Below, piece after piece: positions 43,971 through 52,668 of a DNA stretch of 64,000 bases (its first letter is position 1; each line of letters starts with the position of its first letter). The position numbers were made by a program, and so were the translations under genes. The notes under the pieces were generated by a model. The model made no database searches. It was not told where the DNA came from and worked only from the letters and a program-made list of their open reading frames with translations. The stretch is from Microbacterium hominis NBRC 15708 (GTDB taxonomy: Bacteria; Actinomycetota; Actinomycetes; Actinomycetales; Microbacteriaceae), in the NCBI RefSeq assembly GCF_001592125.1, contig NZ_BCWI01000006.1:62001-126000 (forward strand), given 5' to 3'.

Positions 43971-45242
43971 ATGAACGCGCGTTCCTTGCTTCACCGCGTC
44001 CAGTGGGAGATCAATGCCATCCGGCATCGCGATCCTCTGTCGCCACGGCGGTTTGTCCGGTTGTTCGGTTCGCGCCGGCGGCGCTCCTGGGACCCGACGC
44101 AGGAGCCGCGCCGGGTCGTCATCCTCCGCAGCGACGAGATCGGCGACACCGTCAGCACGTTGACGCTGCTGGACGCCATGCGTCGCCAGTGGCCCTCCGC
44201 GAAACTGCACCTCGTGGTCAAGCCGGGCCCGGGGTCCGCTTTCCATGCCGCCCCCAGCGTCGACCGTCTGATCTTCTGGTCGCCGATCACGGAGGGCTCG
44301 GCGTTGAAGCGGCAGATCCTCACGGTTCGGCAGGCTCTGCGCCGGTTCGGGCTCCGCGGCTACGATCTGGCGGTCCTGCCGCGCTGGGACTTCGACGACA
44401 CCCCGATCCGGTACCTCGCGGTCGCCGCCCGTGCGCGCTCGGTCGTCGGCTTCACCCCCGTCCCCCAGCGCGAGCCCGACTGGCTCGGCGACCAGAGCGC
44501 GCTCTTCACCGATGAGCTCCCGCGCGGAAACGACCCCCTGCTGACCGTCGCTCAGCTGCGCCGCCTGGCGGACTGGCTCGGGCTGGCATGGACCCATCCG
44601 GGCGCCCGGCCGGTGGGACGAGCCCTGTTCGACGCCGCCGACGCGGCGCGCGCAGAAGCCCGCGCCTCCTTGCCCGGTGAGAGCGGACGGGTCATCGGCC
44701 TCGGCATCGGCGCACGGGACGCGAAGCGTCAGTGGCCCGTCGAACGTCTGACCGAGGCCGTCGTCGAGATCGCGAAGAGCGGGCCGGTCCGCGTCCGCAT
44801 CCTCGGAGGCCCGACCGACCGCGAGCGTGCGGCCGAACTCGTGGGGCTTCTCCGCGACCGCGGGATCGCGGCCGTGGATCTCGCGGGCGAACTCTCCTTG
44901 AGCGAGAGCGCCGCGGCGATCTCGCAGTGCGACCTCTTCATCGGCAACGACTCCGGTCTGCAGCACATCTCGAGCTCTCTCGACGTTCCCACCGTCGTCG
45001 TCACCTGCCATCCCGCGACGGGCTCGCCCTGGAGCGACAATGCGCCGGAGCGATTCGGCCCGTGGTCGCGTCAGCGAGCGGTTCTCCAGCCGGAACGGCC
45101 CGCACCCGGATGCGGCGAGGAGTGCTCGTCCCGCGAGCCGCACTGCATCCTCGCCGTCGACTCCGCCGATGTCGCCGGCGCCGCCCTCGCGCTCATCGGT
45201 GAGTCCTCTCGTCCTTCCGAGACACCGGCGTCCGCGGGCTGA
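43971..45242 (+). CDS. GT9 family heptosyltransferase-like glycosyltransferase
   Basis: 423 residues from ATG 43971, chosen from the TAGAAT box 7 bases upstream (an ATG 9 bases earlier overlaps that box). ADP-heptose:LPS heptosyltransferase fold: VVILRSDEIGDTVSTL near residue 45, LGIGARDAKRQWPVERLTE, and the conserved FIGNDSGLQHISSSL. A C-terminal cysteine cluster (CGEECSSREPHC) resembles that of heptosyltransferases. With HldE and GmhA directly downstream it most likely transfers a heptose, in an organism without LPS; the acceptor is presumably a wall polymer. Confidence 0.88.
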   Translation: MNARSLLHRVQWEINAIRHRDPLSPRRFVRLFGSRRRRSWDPTQEPRRVVILRSDEIGDTVSTLTLLDAMRRQWPSAKLHLVVKPGPGSAFHAAPSVDRLIFWSPITEGSALKRQILTVRQALRRFGLRGYDLAVLPRWDFDDTPIRYLAVAARARSVVGFTPVPQREPDWLGDQSALFTDELPRGNDPLLTVAQLRRLADWLGLAWTHPGARPVGRALFDAADAARAEARASLPGESGRVIGLGIGARDAKRQWPVERLTEAVVEIAKSGPVRVRILGGPTDRERAAELVGLLRDRGIAAVDLAGELSLSESAAAISQCDLFIGNDSGLQHISSSLDVPTVVVTCHPATGSPWSDNAPERFGPWSRQRAVLQPERPAPGCGEECSSREPHCILAVDSADVAGAALALIGESSRPSETPASAG

Positions 45243-45279
45243 ACCGCGTCCTGTCTCCGTCACTGATCTGGAACCCGCC

Positions 45280-46764
45280 ATGACTTCTCTTCCCCTCATC
45301 ACTCCTCACGACGTCCTCGGGTTCCAGGCGGTGCATGTGGTCGTCGTCGGCGACGCGATGCTCGATCGGTACGTCGAGGGCGCGGTGCACCGCATCTCTC
45401 CGGAAGCGCCGATCCCCGTGCTCCGCGTCGCCCAGGACCGCTCGGTGGCCGGAGGCGCCGCGAACGCGGCAATGAACATCGCGGGGCTCGGCGCCGCGGC
45501 GACTCTCATCGCGGCGTGGGCCGAGGACGAGGCGGGCCGGGAGCTCGAGAGACTGCTCGCGGCCGCCGGCGTCCAGGCGCGCCGCGTCGCCCGAGGCGAT
45601 GCCCCCACGATCGAGAAGCTGCGGGTCGTGGCCGGGCAGCAGCAGATCGTGCGCATCGATCGCGAGGACACGTCGTCGCTGGATGCGGCCGGTGCGGATG
45701 CCGTGCTCAGCGCTGTGCGCGATGCCGTCGAGGGGCACGACCATCGGTGCGTCATCGTCCTCTCCGACTACGCGAAGGGCATGCTCGACGAGGCGGTCGT
45801 GCAGCGCGTGATCGCCTTCGCCCGAGAGCGCTCCCTGCCCGTCGTCGTCGACCCGAAGTCGGCGGACATCCGCAAGTACAGCGGCGCGACGGTCGTGAAG
45901 CCCAACTTCGCCGAGGCGGCCCTCATGGCGGGGGTGTCGGCGACCGCGCCGACCGAGGAGGTGCTCGCGCAGATCGCCGAGGCGATGGCCGTCCCGGATG
46001 TGTCGGCCGTCGCGATCTCCCTGTCCGCGCTGGGCGTCGAGGTCGTCGAGGGCGGCGCGCGCACGCGGCTTCCCACGCGCGCCCGTCTCGTCGCCGACGT
46101 CTCCGGTGCCGGTGACTCCATGATCGCGGGTCTCGCAGTGGGCCTCGGCAGCGGCCTGTCCACCCTGAAGGCCGTGCAGGTCGGAAACCTGGCCGCCGGC
46201 ATCGCCTGCGCCCGTCCGGGCACCGCGGTGGTGACCTCGGCCGACCTCCTCAACGAACTGCTGATCGATTCCTCTCCCGCCCACCGGCCGGGCACGATCG
46301 AGGACTGGGATGAGCTGGCGCGACTGGTGCGGGTGGAGAAGGACGCGGGCCGGACGGTGGTCTTCGCGAACGGAGTCTTCGACCTCCTGCACGCCGGCCA
46401 TGTCGCTCTCCTCAAGGAGGCCCGTTCGCTCGGCGACGTGCTCGTCGTGGGAGTGAACTCGGATGCCTCGACGGCGCGACTCAAAGGACCGTCGCGACCG
46501 CTGCAACCGCAGGCGGACCGCATGGCGGTGCTGGACGCCGTACGCTACGTGGATTTCGTCACCGTGTTCGAGCAGGACACTCCCCGCGAGCTGATCCGGG
46601 CCATCCAGCCGGACGTCATCGTGAAAGGATCGGACTACCGACCCGATCAGGTCGTCGGGGGAGACGATGCCAAGGCCTGGGGCGGCAGAGTCCATATCGT
46701 GACCCTCCTCGACGGTGTCTCGACGACGAAGCTGTCGCAGGGCGAACAGGTGCGTCGCGGCTGA
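45280..46764 (+). CDS. hldE: Bifunctional heptose-7-phosphate kinase / heptose-1-phosphate adenylyltransferase
   Basis: 494 residues. N-terminal PfkB-type kinase (1-325) with VVGDAMLDRYVEG, GGAANAAMNIAGLGA and the catalytic DVSGAGDSMIAG. C-terminal nucleotidyltransferase (345-494) with FANGVFDLLHAGHVALL (HxGH motif), VGVNSD and VKGSDY. Both activities are needed to make ADP-D-glycero-beta-D-manno-heptose, with GmhB acting between them. The full fused length matches Gram-negative HldE. Weak ribosome site; 37-bp gap from the GT9 gene. Confidence 0.94.
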   Translation: MTSLPLITPHDVLGFQAVHVVVVGDAMLDRYVEGAVHRISPEAPIPVLRVAQDRSVAGGAANAAMNIAGLGAAATLIAAWAEDEAGRELERLLAAAGVQARRVARGDAPTIEKLRVVAGQQQIVRIDREDTSSLDAAGADAVLSAVRDAVEGHDHRCVIVLSDYAKGMLDEAVVQRVIAFARERSLPVVVDPKSADIRKYSGATVVKPNFAEAALMAGVSATAPTEEVLAQIAEAMAVPDVSAVAISLSALGVEVVEGGARTRLPTRARLVADVSGAGDSMIAGLAVGLGSGLSTLKAVQVGNLAAGIACARPGTAVVTSADLLNELLIDSSPAHRPGTIEDWDELARLVRVEKDAGRTVVFANGVFDLLHAGHVALLKEARSLGDVLVVGVNSDASTARLKGPSRPLQPQADRMAVLDAVRYVDFVTVFEQDTPRELIRAIQPDVIVKGSDYRPDQVVGGDDAKAWGGRVHIVTLLDGVSTTKLSQGEQVRRG

Positions 46765-46788
46765 GCCGCGCGGGAGAGGAATCACAAG

Positions 46789-47370
46789 ATGAACATCGTT
46801 CAGGAGAACCTGCTCGAGAACGCACGCCGGATGTCGGCCCTCGCGGAGGACGAGCGCTTCGGAGCGTCGTTCGCGGCCGCGGCGGAGACCATGGTGACCT
46901 CACTGCGCGGGGGAGGGACGCTGTTCGCCTGCGGCAACGGCGGTTCGATGACCAACGCTCAGCACTTCGCCGAGGAACTCACCGGCAGGTTCCGTGGGAA
47001 TCGGCCGCCGCTGCGCGCGATGGCGATCTCCGACCCGTCCCACCTCACCTGCGTCGCCAACGACTACGGCTACGAGTTCGTGTTCTCCAAGTTCGTCGAG
47101 GCGTTCGCTCGCCCCGGCGACGTCCTGCTCGCGCTCAGCACGAGCGGCAAGTCACCGAACGTGCTCCGCGCGGCGGAGGCGATGAAGGCGGCGGGAGGCA
47201 AGGTCGTGGCCTCGTCGGGCACGGCCGAGAGCCCGATCGGGGCGTTGGCCGATGTGACGATCGCCCTCGGCGCCAGTCGCTGGGCCGACCGCATCCAGGA
47301 GTCGGAGCTCGTCGTCATCCACTCGCTGATGCAGGCCATCGAGGACGGGTTCGGCTACTCCGCGGAGTGA
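46789..47370 (+). CDS. gmhA: Phosphoheptose isomerase
   Basis: 193 residues, the family's usual length. SIS-domain enzyme converting sedoheptulose-7-phosphate to D-glycero-D-manno-heptose-7-phosphate. Active-site features are intact: ACGNGGSMTNAQHFAEELTG, STSGKSPNV phosphate loop and the C-terminal HSLMQAIE histidine. RBS GAGAGGAA 8 bases before ATG. Its 3' end overlaps that of the convergent gmhB by 16 bp. Confidence 0.95.
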   Translation: MNIVQENLLENARRMSALAEDERFGASFAAAAETMVTSLRGGGTLFACGNGGSMTNAQHFAEELTGRFRGNRPPLRAMAISDPSHLTCVANDYGYEFVFSKFVEAFARPGDVLLALSTSGKSPNVLRAAEAMKAAGGKVVASSGTAESPIGALADVTIALGASRWADRIQESELVVIHSLMQAIEDGFGYSAE

Positions 47371-47948
47371 TCCGGCCCCGCGGCGGCGGCGGCGAATGCC
47401 GCCAACGTCGGGAACGTGACGTCGGCGTGCGGATCGTCCACGGCATCGATGCGCACGGTCATCGTGCCGCCGGTGCGCGCTCCCAGTCGCCGTCCCATCT
47501 CGATGTCCGACTCCGTGTCGCCCACCATGACCGACAGTGCCGCATCGACCTCCGGATGCTGGGCGAGGTAGCTCAGCGCCATCCCGGGAGCAGGCTTGCG
47601 GCAGTCGCAGTCCGCGCCGACGAGGTGGGGGCACACGCGGATGTCGTCGATCCGCCCTCCCGCCCCTTCGATCTCGAGGCGCATCCGCCGATGGATGTCG
47701 TCGAGGTCGGCAGCCGTCATGAGCCCCTTGCCCACGCCCTGCTGGTTCGTCACGACCACGATGCGCGGTGCCCACTGCGCGAGGACTGCCAGGGCCTCGA
47801 GTGCCCCGGGTTCGAACGCGAACTGCTCCCACGTGCGCACATAGCCGTCGATGATGCGGGTGTTGATCACGCCGTCGCGGTCGAGGAAGAGACACCACTG
47901 CCGACCCGAGGTGTTTCGGCGTCGTGTCTCCTGCGTGAGCGTGTCCAC
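47355..47948 (-). CDS. gmhB: D-glycero-D-manno-heptose 1,7-bisphosphate phosphatase
   Basis: 197 residues from GTG 47948. HAD-family phosphatase: nucleophile loop FLDRDGVINT, VVTNQQGVGKG, the zinc-binding CPHLVGADCDCRKPAPGM insert typical of GmhB, and MVGDTESDIEMG. Removes the C7 phosphate between the two HldE reactions. Anomer preference cannot be read. Encoded opposite to gmhA, overlapping tail to tail. Confidence 0.94.
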   Translation of the reverse strand: MDTLTQETRRRNTSGRQWCLFLDRDGVINTRIIDGYVRTWEQFAFEPGALEALAVLAQWAPRIVVVTNQQGVGKGLMTAADLDDIHRRMRLEIEGAGGRIDDIRVCPHLVGADCDCRKPAPGMALSYLAQHPEVDAALSVMVGDTESDIEMGRRLGARTGGTMTVRIDAVDDPHADVTFPTLAAFAAAAAGPDHSAE

Positions 47949-47954
47949 CCGGCG

Positions 47955-47960
47955 ACGCTA
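47955..47960 (-). promoter_or_regulatory. -10 box, leaderless-type promoter of gmhB
   Basis: TAGCGT on the minus strand, 6 bases before GTG 47948. Confidence 0.55.
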
Positions 47961-48089
47961 TCGCACCCGGGCGGCGAAGGCGGCACGTGATCGGGGGCGT
48001 GGACGGCGGTGACGCCCTCGGCGGATCCCGGAAGAACGGTAGCGTGTGGTCGAGGCGCGGGAGACGAGCCGTCTGCGGGATGAAAGGAC

Positions 48090-49490
48090 ATGACTGTGCA
48101 GTCGAATCCATTGGTGTCCATGGTCGGGGCGCGAAGGCGGCGGGGGCGCCTTTCTCTGTTCAGCGCGGTCTGCGCAGCCCTGGTCGTGGTGATCGTCGCC
48201 GCAGGAGCGGGCACCGGTGCGTACGCCGCGCCCGTGGACGCCGCGCCCGCACGTATCGCCGGCTCGACGGCGTCGAGCGCACCGGCTGCCTCGACCGACA
48301 TCCCGGTGCACCCGTGGTTCGAACCGACGTACACCGAATTGGGCGGAACCGGCGGCGTCCTCGGCGCACCCCTGCACCCGATGCAGTGTCAGTCGAGCTC
48401 GTGCTGGCAGGAGTTCGCCGGCGGAGTGCTCACGTCCGATGGGACCCGGATCGTCAAGCTCTCCACCGAGTACGTCTCGACATGGCTCGCGGCCGGAGGC
48501 CCGGACGGCGGGCTCGGGCTGGTCGCGGGCCCGGAATCCTGCTTCGGTACGTACTGCGCCACTCCGTTCACCCACGGTGTCGCACGGTGGACGCCCGGCG
48601 TCGGGGTTCAGGTGATCCTCGTGCACCCGTGGTTCGAAGAGGCGTGGAAGCGGCTCGGTGCGGTCACCGGAGAGATCGGCATCCCGCTCAACGGCCTCAC
48701 GTGCCAGTCGTCCTCGTGCTGGCAGGAGTTCGTGGGTGGCGTGCTCACCTCGGACGGCACCCAGATCGTGAAACTCTCCAGCTCCTATGTGCGCACGTGG
48801 CTTGCGTGGGGCGGACCGGACGGCGACATCGGTCTGGTCTCGGGGCCCGAGAAGTGCTACGGGTGGTACTGCGAGGCTTCGTTCACGGGTGGTGTCATCG
48901 TCTGGAATCCGGGCGGCTACGGCGTGACGTTCCCCGTCACGAAGCGCTGGTTCTACGGCGACTGGATCGCCCGAGGAGGGGGCGGTGGCTCTCTCGGTGT
49001 TCCGCTCGGTGCGATGGAGTGTCAACGAGCGGCGTGTTATCAGCAGTTCAGTAGAGGCACGCTGACGTCGTCGTCCACGGGGATCGTGTCGCTCTCCACG
49101 GCGTACGTCGACCATTGGCTCTATCGCGAAGGTGGGCCCGACGGTCACCTCGGTCTCGTCGAGGGGCCCGAGTCGTGCTTCAGCGGCCAGTGCCAGGTTC
49201 CGTTCCAGCACGGCCTCATGGTGTGGCAGCCCGGTGGAGGCGTACGGGTGCTCACGGGAGCCGAGGCCGATGCGTGGCGGGCCAGCTATCCCCTGCCGGG
49301 CTCCGCGCCGTCGACGGGCGGCTCGTCCGGCGGCGGGACGCCCGCCAACCCCGGCGATACGGTCAACTGCGACGATTTTGACACGCAGGCGCAAGCGCAG
49401 GCATGGTTCGACAAGTACAAGCCGTACTACGGCGATGTCGCCAGGCTTGACCGCGACAACAACGGGATCGCTTGCGAGTCGCGTCCGTGA
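48090..49490 (+). CDS. Secreted LGFP-module protein with C-terminal excalibur calcium-binding domain
   Basis: 466 residues from ATG 48090; AAAGGAC abuts it, so the GTG at 48096 is an alternative. Signal peptide in the first 48 residues ending ...AYAAPV. Six LGFP-type modules of about 50 residues follow as three pairs of alternating types, each with a CX4C pair (CQSSSC, CFGTYC, CQSSSC, CYGWYC, CQRAAC, CFSGQC) that could form a disulphide. A Ser/Gly linker leads to an excalibur domain (NCDDF..., LDRDNNGIACE). LGFP repeats are thought to bind wall polysaccharide, so this is probably a wall-associated structural or adhesive protein. Confidence 0.88.
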   Translation: MTVQSNPLVSMVGARRRRGRLSLFSAVCAALVVVIVAAGAGTGAYAAPVDAAPARIAGSTASSAPAASTDIPVHPWFEPTYTELGGTGGVLGAPLHPMQCQSSSCWQEFAGGVLTSDGTRIVKLSTEYVSTWLAAGGPDGGLGLVAGPESCFGTYCATPFTHGVARWTPGVGVQVILVHPWFEEAWKRLGAVTGEIGIPLNGLTCQSSSCWQEFVGGVLTSDGTQIVKLSSSYVRTWLAWGGPDGDIGLVSGPEKCYGWYCEASFTGGVIVWNPGGYGVTFPVTKRWFYGDWIARGGGGGSLGVPLGAMECQRAACYQQFSRGTLTSSSTGIVSLSTAYVDHWLYREGGPDGHLGLVEGPESCFSGQCQVPFQHGLMVWQPGGGVRVLTGAEADAWRASYPLPGSAPSTGGSSGGGTPANPGDTVNCDDFDTQAQAQAWFDKYKPYYGDVARLDRDNNGIACESRP

Positions 49491-49533
49491 AGGGCACGCG
49501 GGCTGATCTCGACCATTCTCGCCAACTGTGGTT

Positions 49534-49539
49534 GATACT
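49534..49539 (+). promoter_or_regulatory. -10 box of the lipoprotein/LGFP gene pair
   Basis: GATACT, 6 bases before GTG 49546. Confidence 0.45.
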
Positions 49540-49545
49540 GAGGGA

Positions 49546-50085
49546 GTGAACTACGGTCAACGAGTGCAGCCTGGTCTCGGCGAGCGGCGCGACGCGATGA
49601 GGCGCGTCGGTTTCGGCGCGCTGGTGTCGGTCGGCGCGATGATGTCCCTCGTCGCATGCGCGACCGGCTCCGCAGGCTCGCCGGGCTCGACGACGACCGC
49701 TCCGGTTCCTCCCACTAGCGCGACCGTTGCCGTGCCGACGCCGACGTCCTCTGCGACCCCGGCGACGCCCTCTCCGATCGCGTCGCCGACGCCCGGCGCC
49801 ACGGCGACGGTCACGATCGTCAGCTCGGGAGCGGACGGGGAGGACGTCTTCGCATCGGGCCTCGTCACGGGAGACGCCGACGAGGAGGGGACGTGCTCGC
49901 TGACCGCCACATCGGCGACGGGTCGCGTCCTCACCGCCCAGACAGAGGCCCACGCCACGCCCGCAGCCGTGAACTGCGGGCTGATCAAGATCGCGGCCGA
50001 GCCCGGCGACTGGACGCTCGTTCTGAGCTTCACCTCGCCGACCTCGGCCGGCTCGTCCGCATCGGTGCTGGTCCATCAGCCGTGA
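49546..50085 (+). CDS. Secreted lipoprotein with Ser/Thr/Pro-rich stalk
   Basis: 179 residues from GTG 49546 (an inner ATG at 49597 is an alternative). Signal and lipobox SLVAC put the lipidated cysteine at about residue 38. A flexible low-complexity stretch of T, P, S and A covers about 45-90, followed by a small beta-type domain with two cysteines (GTCSLTA, VNCGL). No family recognised. The stop overlaps the GTG of the large LGFP gene by 4 bases, so the two are coexpressed. Confidence 0.78.
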   Translation: MNYGQRVQPGLGERRDAMRRVGFGALVSVGAMMSLVACATGSAGSPGSTTTAPVPPTSATVAVPTPTSSATPATPSPIASPTPGATATVTIVSSGADGEDVFASGLVTGDADEEGTCSLTATSATGRVLTAQTEAHATPAAVNCGLIKIAAEPGDWTLVLSFTSPTSAGSSASVLVHQP

Positions 50086-52454
50086 GTGAAGCCCCGCGGA
50101 CCCTCCGCCGTCGTCTCCTCTCGATGCTGGTCGTCGTTGCGGCGGTGTTCTCGGGACTCGTCGGAGTCGTCGCACCGCTGCAACCGCCGGCCGCGGACGC
50201 CGCGACCGCGAGCAGCTTCCAGGCCGGCTATCTGATCTCCGACAGCAACTTCTTCGATTCGGGGTCGCTCTCGGCATCCGACATCCAGAGCTTCCTGAAC
50301 TCGAAGGTGTCGAACTGTCGGCCGTTGTACGGCATGCCGTGCATGCGCGACTATGTCGCGCAGTCGACGCCGGCGCTCGCGGCGAACGCCTACTGCAGTG
50401 CGTTCCCGGGCGGCTCGATGACCGCCGCCCAGTTGATCTCGGCCGTCGCCCAGTCGTGCGGAATCAACCCCAAGGTGATTCTCGTGATGCTGCAGAAGGA
50501 GCAGAGCCTCGTCACGGACCCGTCGCCGTACGAGGTGCAGTACAGTGCGGCGCTCGGGCAGGGATGCCCCGACGGGGCCGCCTGCGACCCCGACTATGCG
50601 GGCTTCTTCTACCAGCTGTACGGCGCGGCTCGGCAGATGCAGATCTACATCAAGAACCCGAGTTGGTTCGGCTACCAGCTGGGGTGGAACAACATCCTGT
50701 ATCAGGCCAACCCTCCGGACACGAAGGGCATCTGCGGAACCAAGCGCGTCTACATCCAGAACGATGCCACGCGCGCGCTGTACGTCTACACGCCGTACAC
50801 ACCCAATCAGGCCGCGCTCGACAACCTCTACAGCACCGGTGACTTCTGCTCGTCCTACGGCAACCGCAACTTCTGGCGTCTGTACACCGACTGGTTCGGC
50901 GACCCGACCGCAGAGCAGGTCACGGGGGAGTACGCCGCGGTGTGGAAGTCCCTCGGCGGAGCTTCCGGAATCCTCGGCGCGCCGAGGAGCGTCGTCGTCT
51001 GCATTGACAACCGCTACTGCCAGCAGTCGTTCGCCGGCGGGACGATCTTCTGGTTCCCCTCGCGGGGCGTGTTCGGTGTCCCGTCGGTCGTCGAGTCGAT
51101 GTGGCGGAACCTCGGGTTCATCGATGGCAAGCCGGGATTGCCGACGGGCGTGCCGGTCTGTGCCGCTGACTCGACCTGCGCGCAGTCGTTCGACGGCGGG
51201 GTGATCGCGGCGGACTCGGTCGGCGGGTCGCTGGTGGGACAGCACATCCAGTACACCTGGCTGGCGGCGGGCGGTGTCGCCCTCGGCGGCGCGCGCGGCC
51301 CGGAGGTCTGCTCGGCCGGTGACAAGTGCGCCCAGACCTTCGCCCGGGCGGCGTTCTTCTCCGGCGGGGGTGCGACTGCGGTCGTGGGCGGGATCTTCCA
51401 GGCGTGGAGCGCGAACGGCATGTCGGCGGGCGCGATGGGGTATCCCCAGAGCGATGCGGTGTGCGCCGGCGGCGGGTGCACGCAGCGGTTCGACGGCGGC
51501 CTCATCGTGGCGGCCGGTTCGAACGCCCAGGCGATTCCGACCGCGATCGCGACACCGTACCTCGCGGCGGGGGGATATGCCGCCCTGGGCGCACCGGTCG
51601 CTCCCGCAACGTGCGGCGCAGGCACCTCCTGCTCGCAGCTGTTCGAGCGGGCGCGCATCGACGTCTCCACGGCGCGGGGCACGATCATCACCACCGGGCT
51701 GTTCCTCTCCGCCTGGGCGGCCCGCGGCTATGACCAGGGTGTTCTGGGTGCGCCGACGGCGGCGGCGGTGTGCACGGCGGTGACGTGTTCGCAGTCGTTC
51801 CAGGGCGGTCTGCTGGTCGGTTCGCCGTCGAACGGCGTCGTCGCCGTGACGGGACAGTACCGTGACGTGTGGCTCGCGACGGGCGGCGTCACGGGCTCGC
51901 TGGGTCTGCCGCTGGGCAACGACTCGTGTGACGGCAAGAGCTGTTCGCAGGCTTTCCAGCGCGGTGTCCTGGCGTGGACGCCGACGTACGGGATGGTGAC
52001 GGTGTCGGGCTGGTTCCTGCAGCCGTGGCAGGCGCAGGGTGCGGGCGGCGGGGCGTTGGGTGCGCCGACGGCGGCGGCGGTGTGCACGGCGGTGACGTGT
52101 TCGCAGTCGTTCCAGGGCGGTGTGCTCTCGGGGTCTCCCTCCAACGGCGTGATCGCCGTCCTCGGCGAATACCGTGATCTCTGGATGGCGGCGGGTGGTC
52201 CCACCGGCACGCTCGGGCGCGTGCTCGCCGCCGCCACCTGCAACGGGAAATGGTGCGGGGTCGACTTCGACAACGGATCCATCGTCTGGTCGCCGGCAAC
52301 GGGTGCCAACGTCGTGTCGGCGCCGATCTACAGCCGGTGGATCGCCGCCGGGGGAGCGAACGGGCGTTACGGACTTCCGTTGCGCGCGGCCAAGAACGTT
52401 TCGGGGGGCACGGCTCAGGACTTCCAGTTCGGCACGATCTCGGTGGGGCCGTGA
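50082..52454 (+). CDS. Large secreted protein: lysozyme-like N-terminal region plus about ten LGFP modules
   Basis: 790 residues from GTG 50082. Signal peptide to about residue 40 (VVAPLQPPAADAAT). Residues 45-290 form a distinct domain; the stretch GINPKVILVMLQKEQSL recalls the helix bearing the catalytic glutamate of lytic transglycosylases, but this is tentative. From about 295 to the end come ten LGFP-like modules of about 50 residues, nine with a CX4C or CX5C pair. Two modules share an identical 65-bp DNA segment. Likely binds, and possibly remodels, the cell wall. Confidence 0.82.
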   Translation: MSEAPRTLRRRLLSMLVVVAAVFSGLVGVVAPLQPPAADAATASSFQAGYLISDSNFFDSGSLSASDIQSFLNSKVSNCRPLYGMPCMRDYVAQSTPALAANAYCSAFPGGSMTAAQLISAVAQSCGINPKVILVMLQKEQSLVTDPSPYEVQYSAALGQGCPDGAACDPDYAGFFYQLYGAARQMQIYIKNPSWFGYQLGWNNILYQANPPDTKGICGTKRVYIQNDATRALYVYTPYTPNQAALDNLYSTGDFCSSYGNRNFWRLYTDWFGDPTAEQVTGEYAAVWKSLGGASGILGAPRSVVVCIDNRYCQQSFAGGTIFWFPSRGVFGVPSVVESMWRNLGFIDGKPGLPTGVPVCAADSTCAQSFDGGVIAADSVGGSLVGQHIQYTWLAAGGVALGGARGPEVCSAGDKCAQTFARAAFFSGGGATAVVGGIFQAWSANGMSAGAMGYPQSDAVCAGGGCTQRFDGGLIVAAGSNAQAIPTAIATPYLAAGGYAALGAPVAPATCGAGTSCSQLFERARIDVSTARGTIITTGLFLSAWAARGYDQGVLGAPTAAAVCTAVTCSQSFQGGLLVGSPSNGVVAVTGQYRDVWLATGGVTGSLGLPLGNDSCDGKSCSQAFQRGVLAWTPTYGMVTVSGWFLQPWQAQGAGGGALGAPTAAAVCTAVTCSQSFQGGVLSGSPSNGVIAVLGEYRDLWMAAGGPTGTLGRVLAAATCNGKWCGVDFDNGSIVWSPATGANVVSAPIYSRWIAAGGANGRYGLPLRAAKNVSGGTAQDFQFGTISVGP
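51745..52121 (+). repeat. Perfect 65-bp direct repeat inside the large LGFP gene
   Basis: 51745-51809 and 52057-52121 are identical. The 312-bp offset equals 104 codons (two LGFP modules), so recombination between copies would remove or add exactly two modules in frame. Confidence 0.85.
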
Positions 52455-52668
52455 CGGTCGGTCGTCGCGAAGAGTCCACGGCGATGGATGCTAATCTGCT
52501 GGGGGCGGGGGAGATCGCCGGCGGGCGATATCGAACCCGCGGCGTCCTGATCGCCACCGAGTCCGCTGCAGCGCCTGCCGGGGCGGGCTCATCTGAGGCC
52601 GGTCGTGCTCCCCGGTGAGAACCCGGCCCCACGTCCCCTCGCCGAGGGTACTGACGAGAGGATTCCAG
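52455..52668 (+). other. Intergenic leader with possible promoter
   Basis: TAATCT at about 52489-52494 could be a -10, giving a leader of about 165 bases before the small coiled-coil gene. The leader has several short GC-rich complementary segments (CCGGCGGGCGATATCG, GGCAGGCGCTGCAGCG on the opposite strand) but matches no riboswitch I know. No protein is evident. Confidence 0.35.

Noticed and set aside
52489..52668. Known riboswitch (for example c-di-AMP type) in the leader
   Set aside because: None of the conserved core words I know could be aligned to it.
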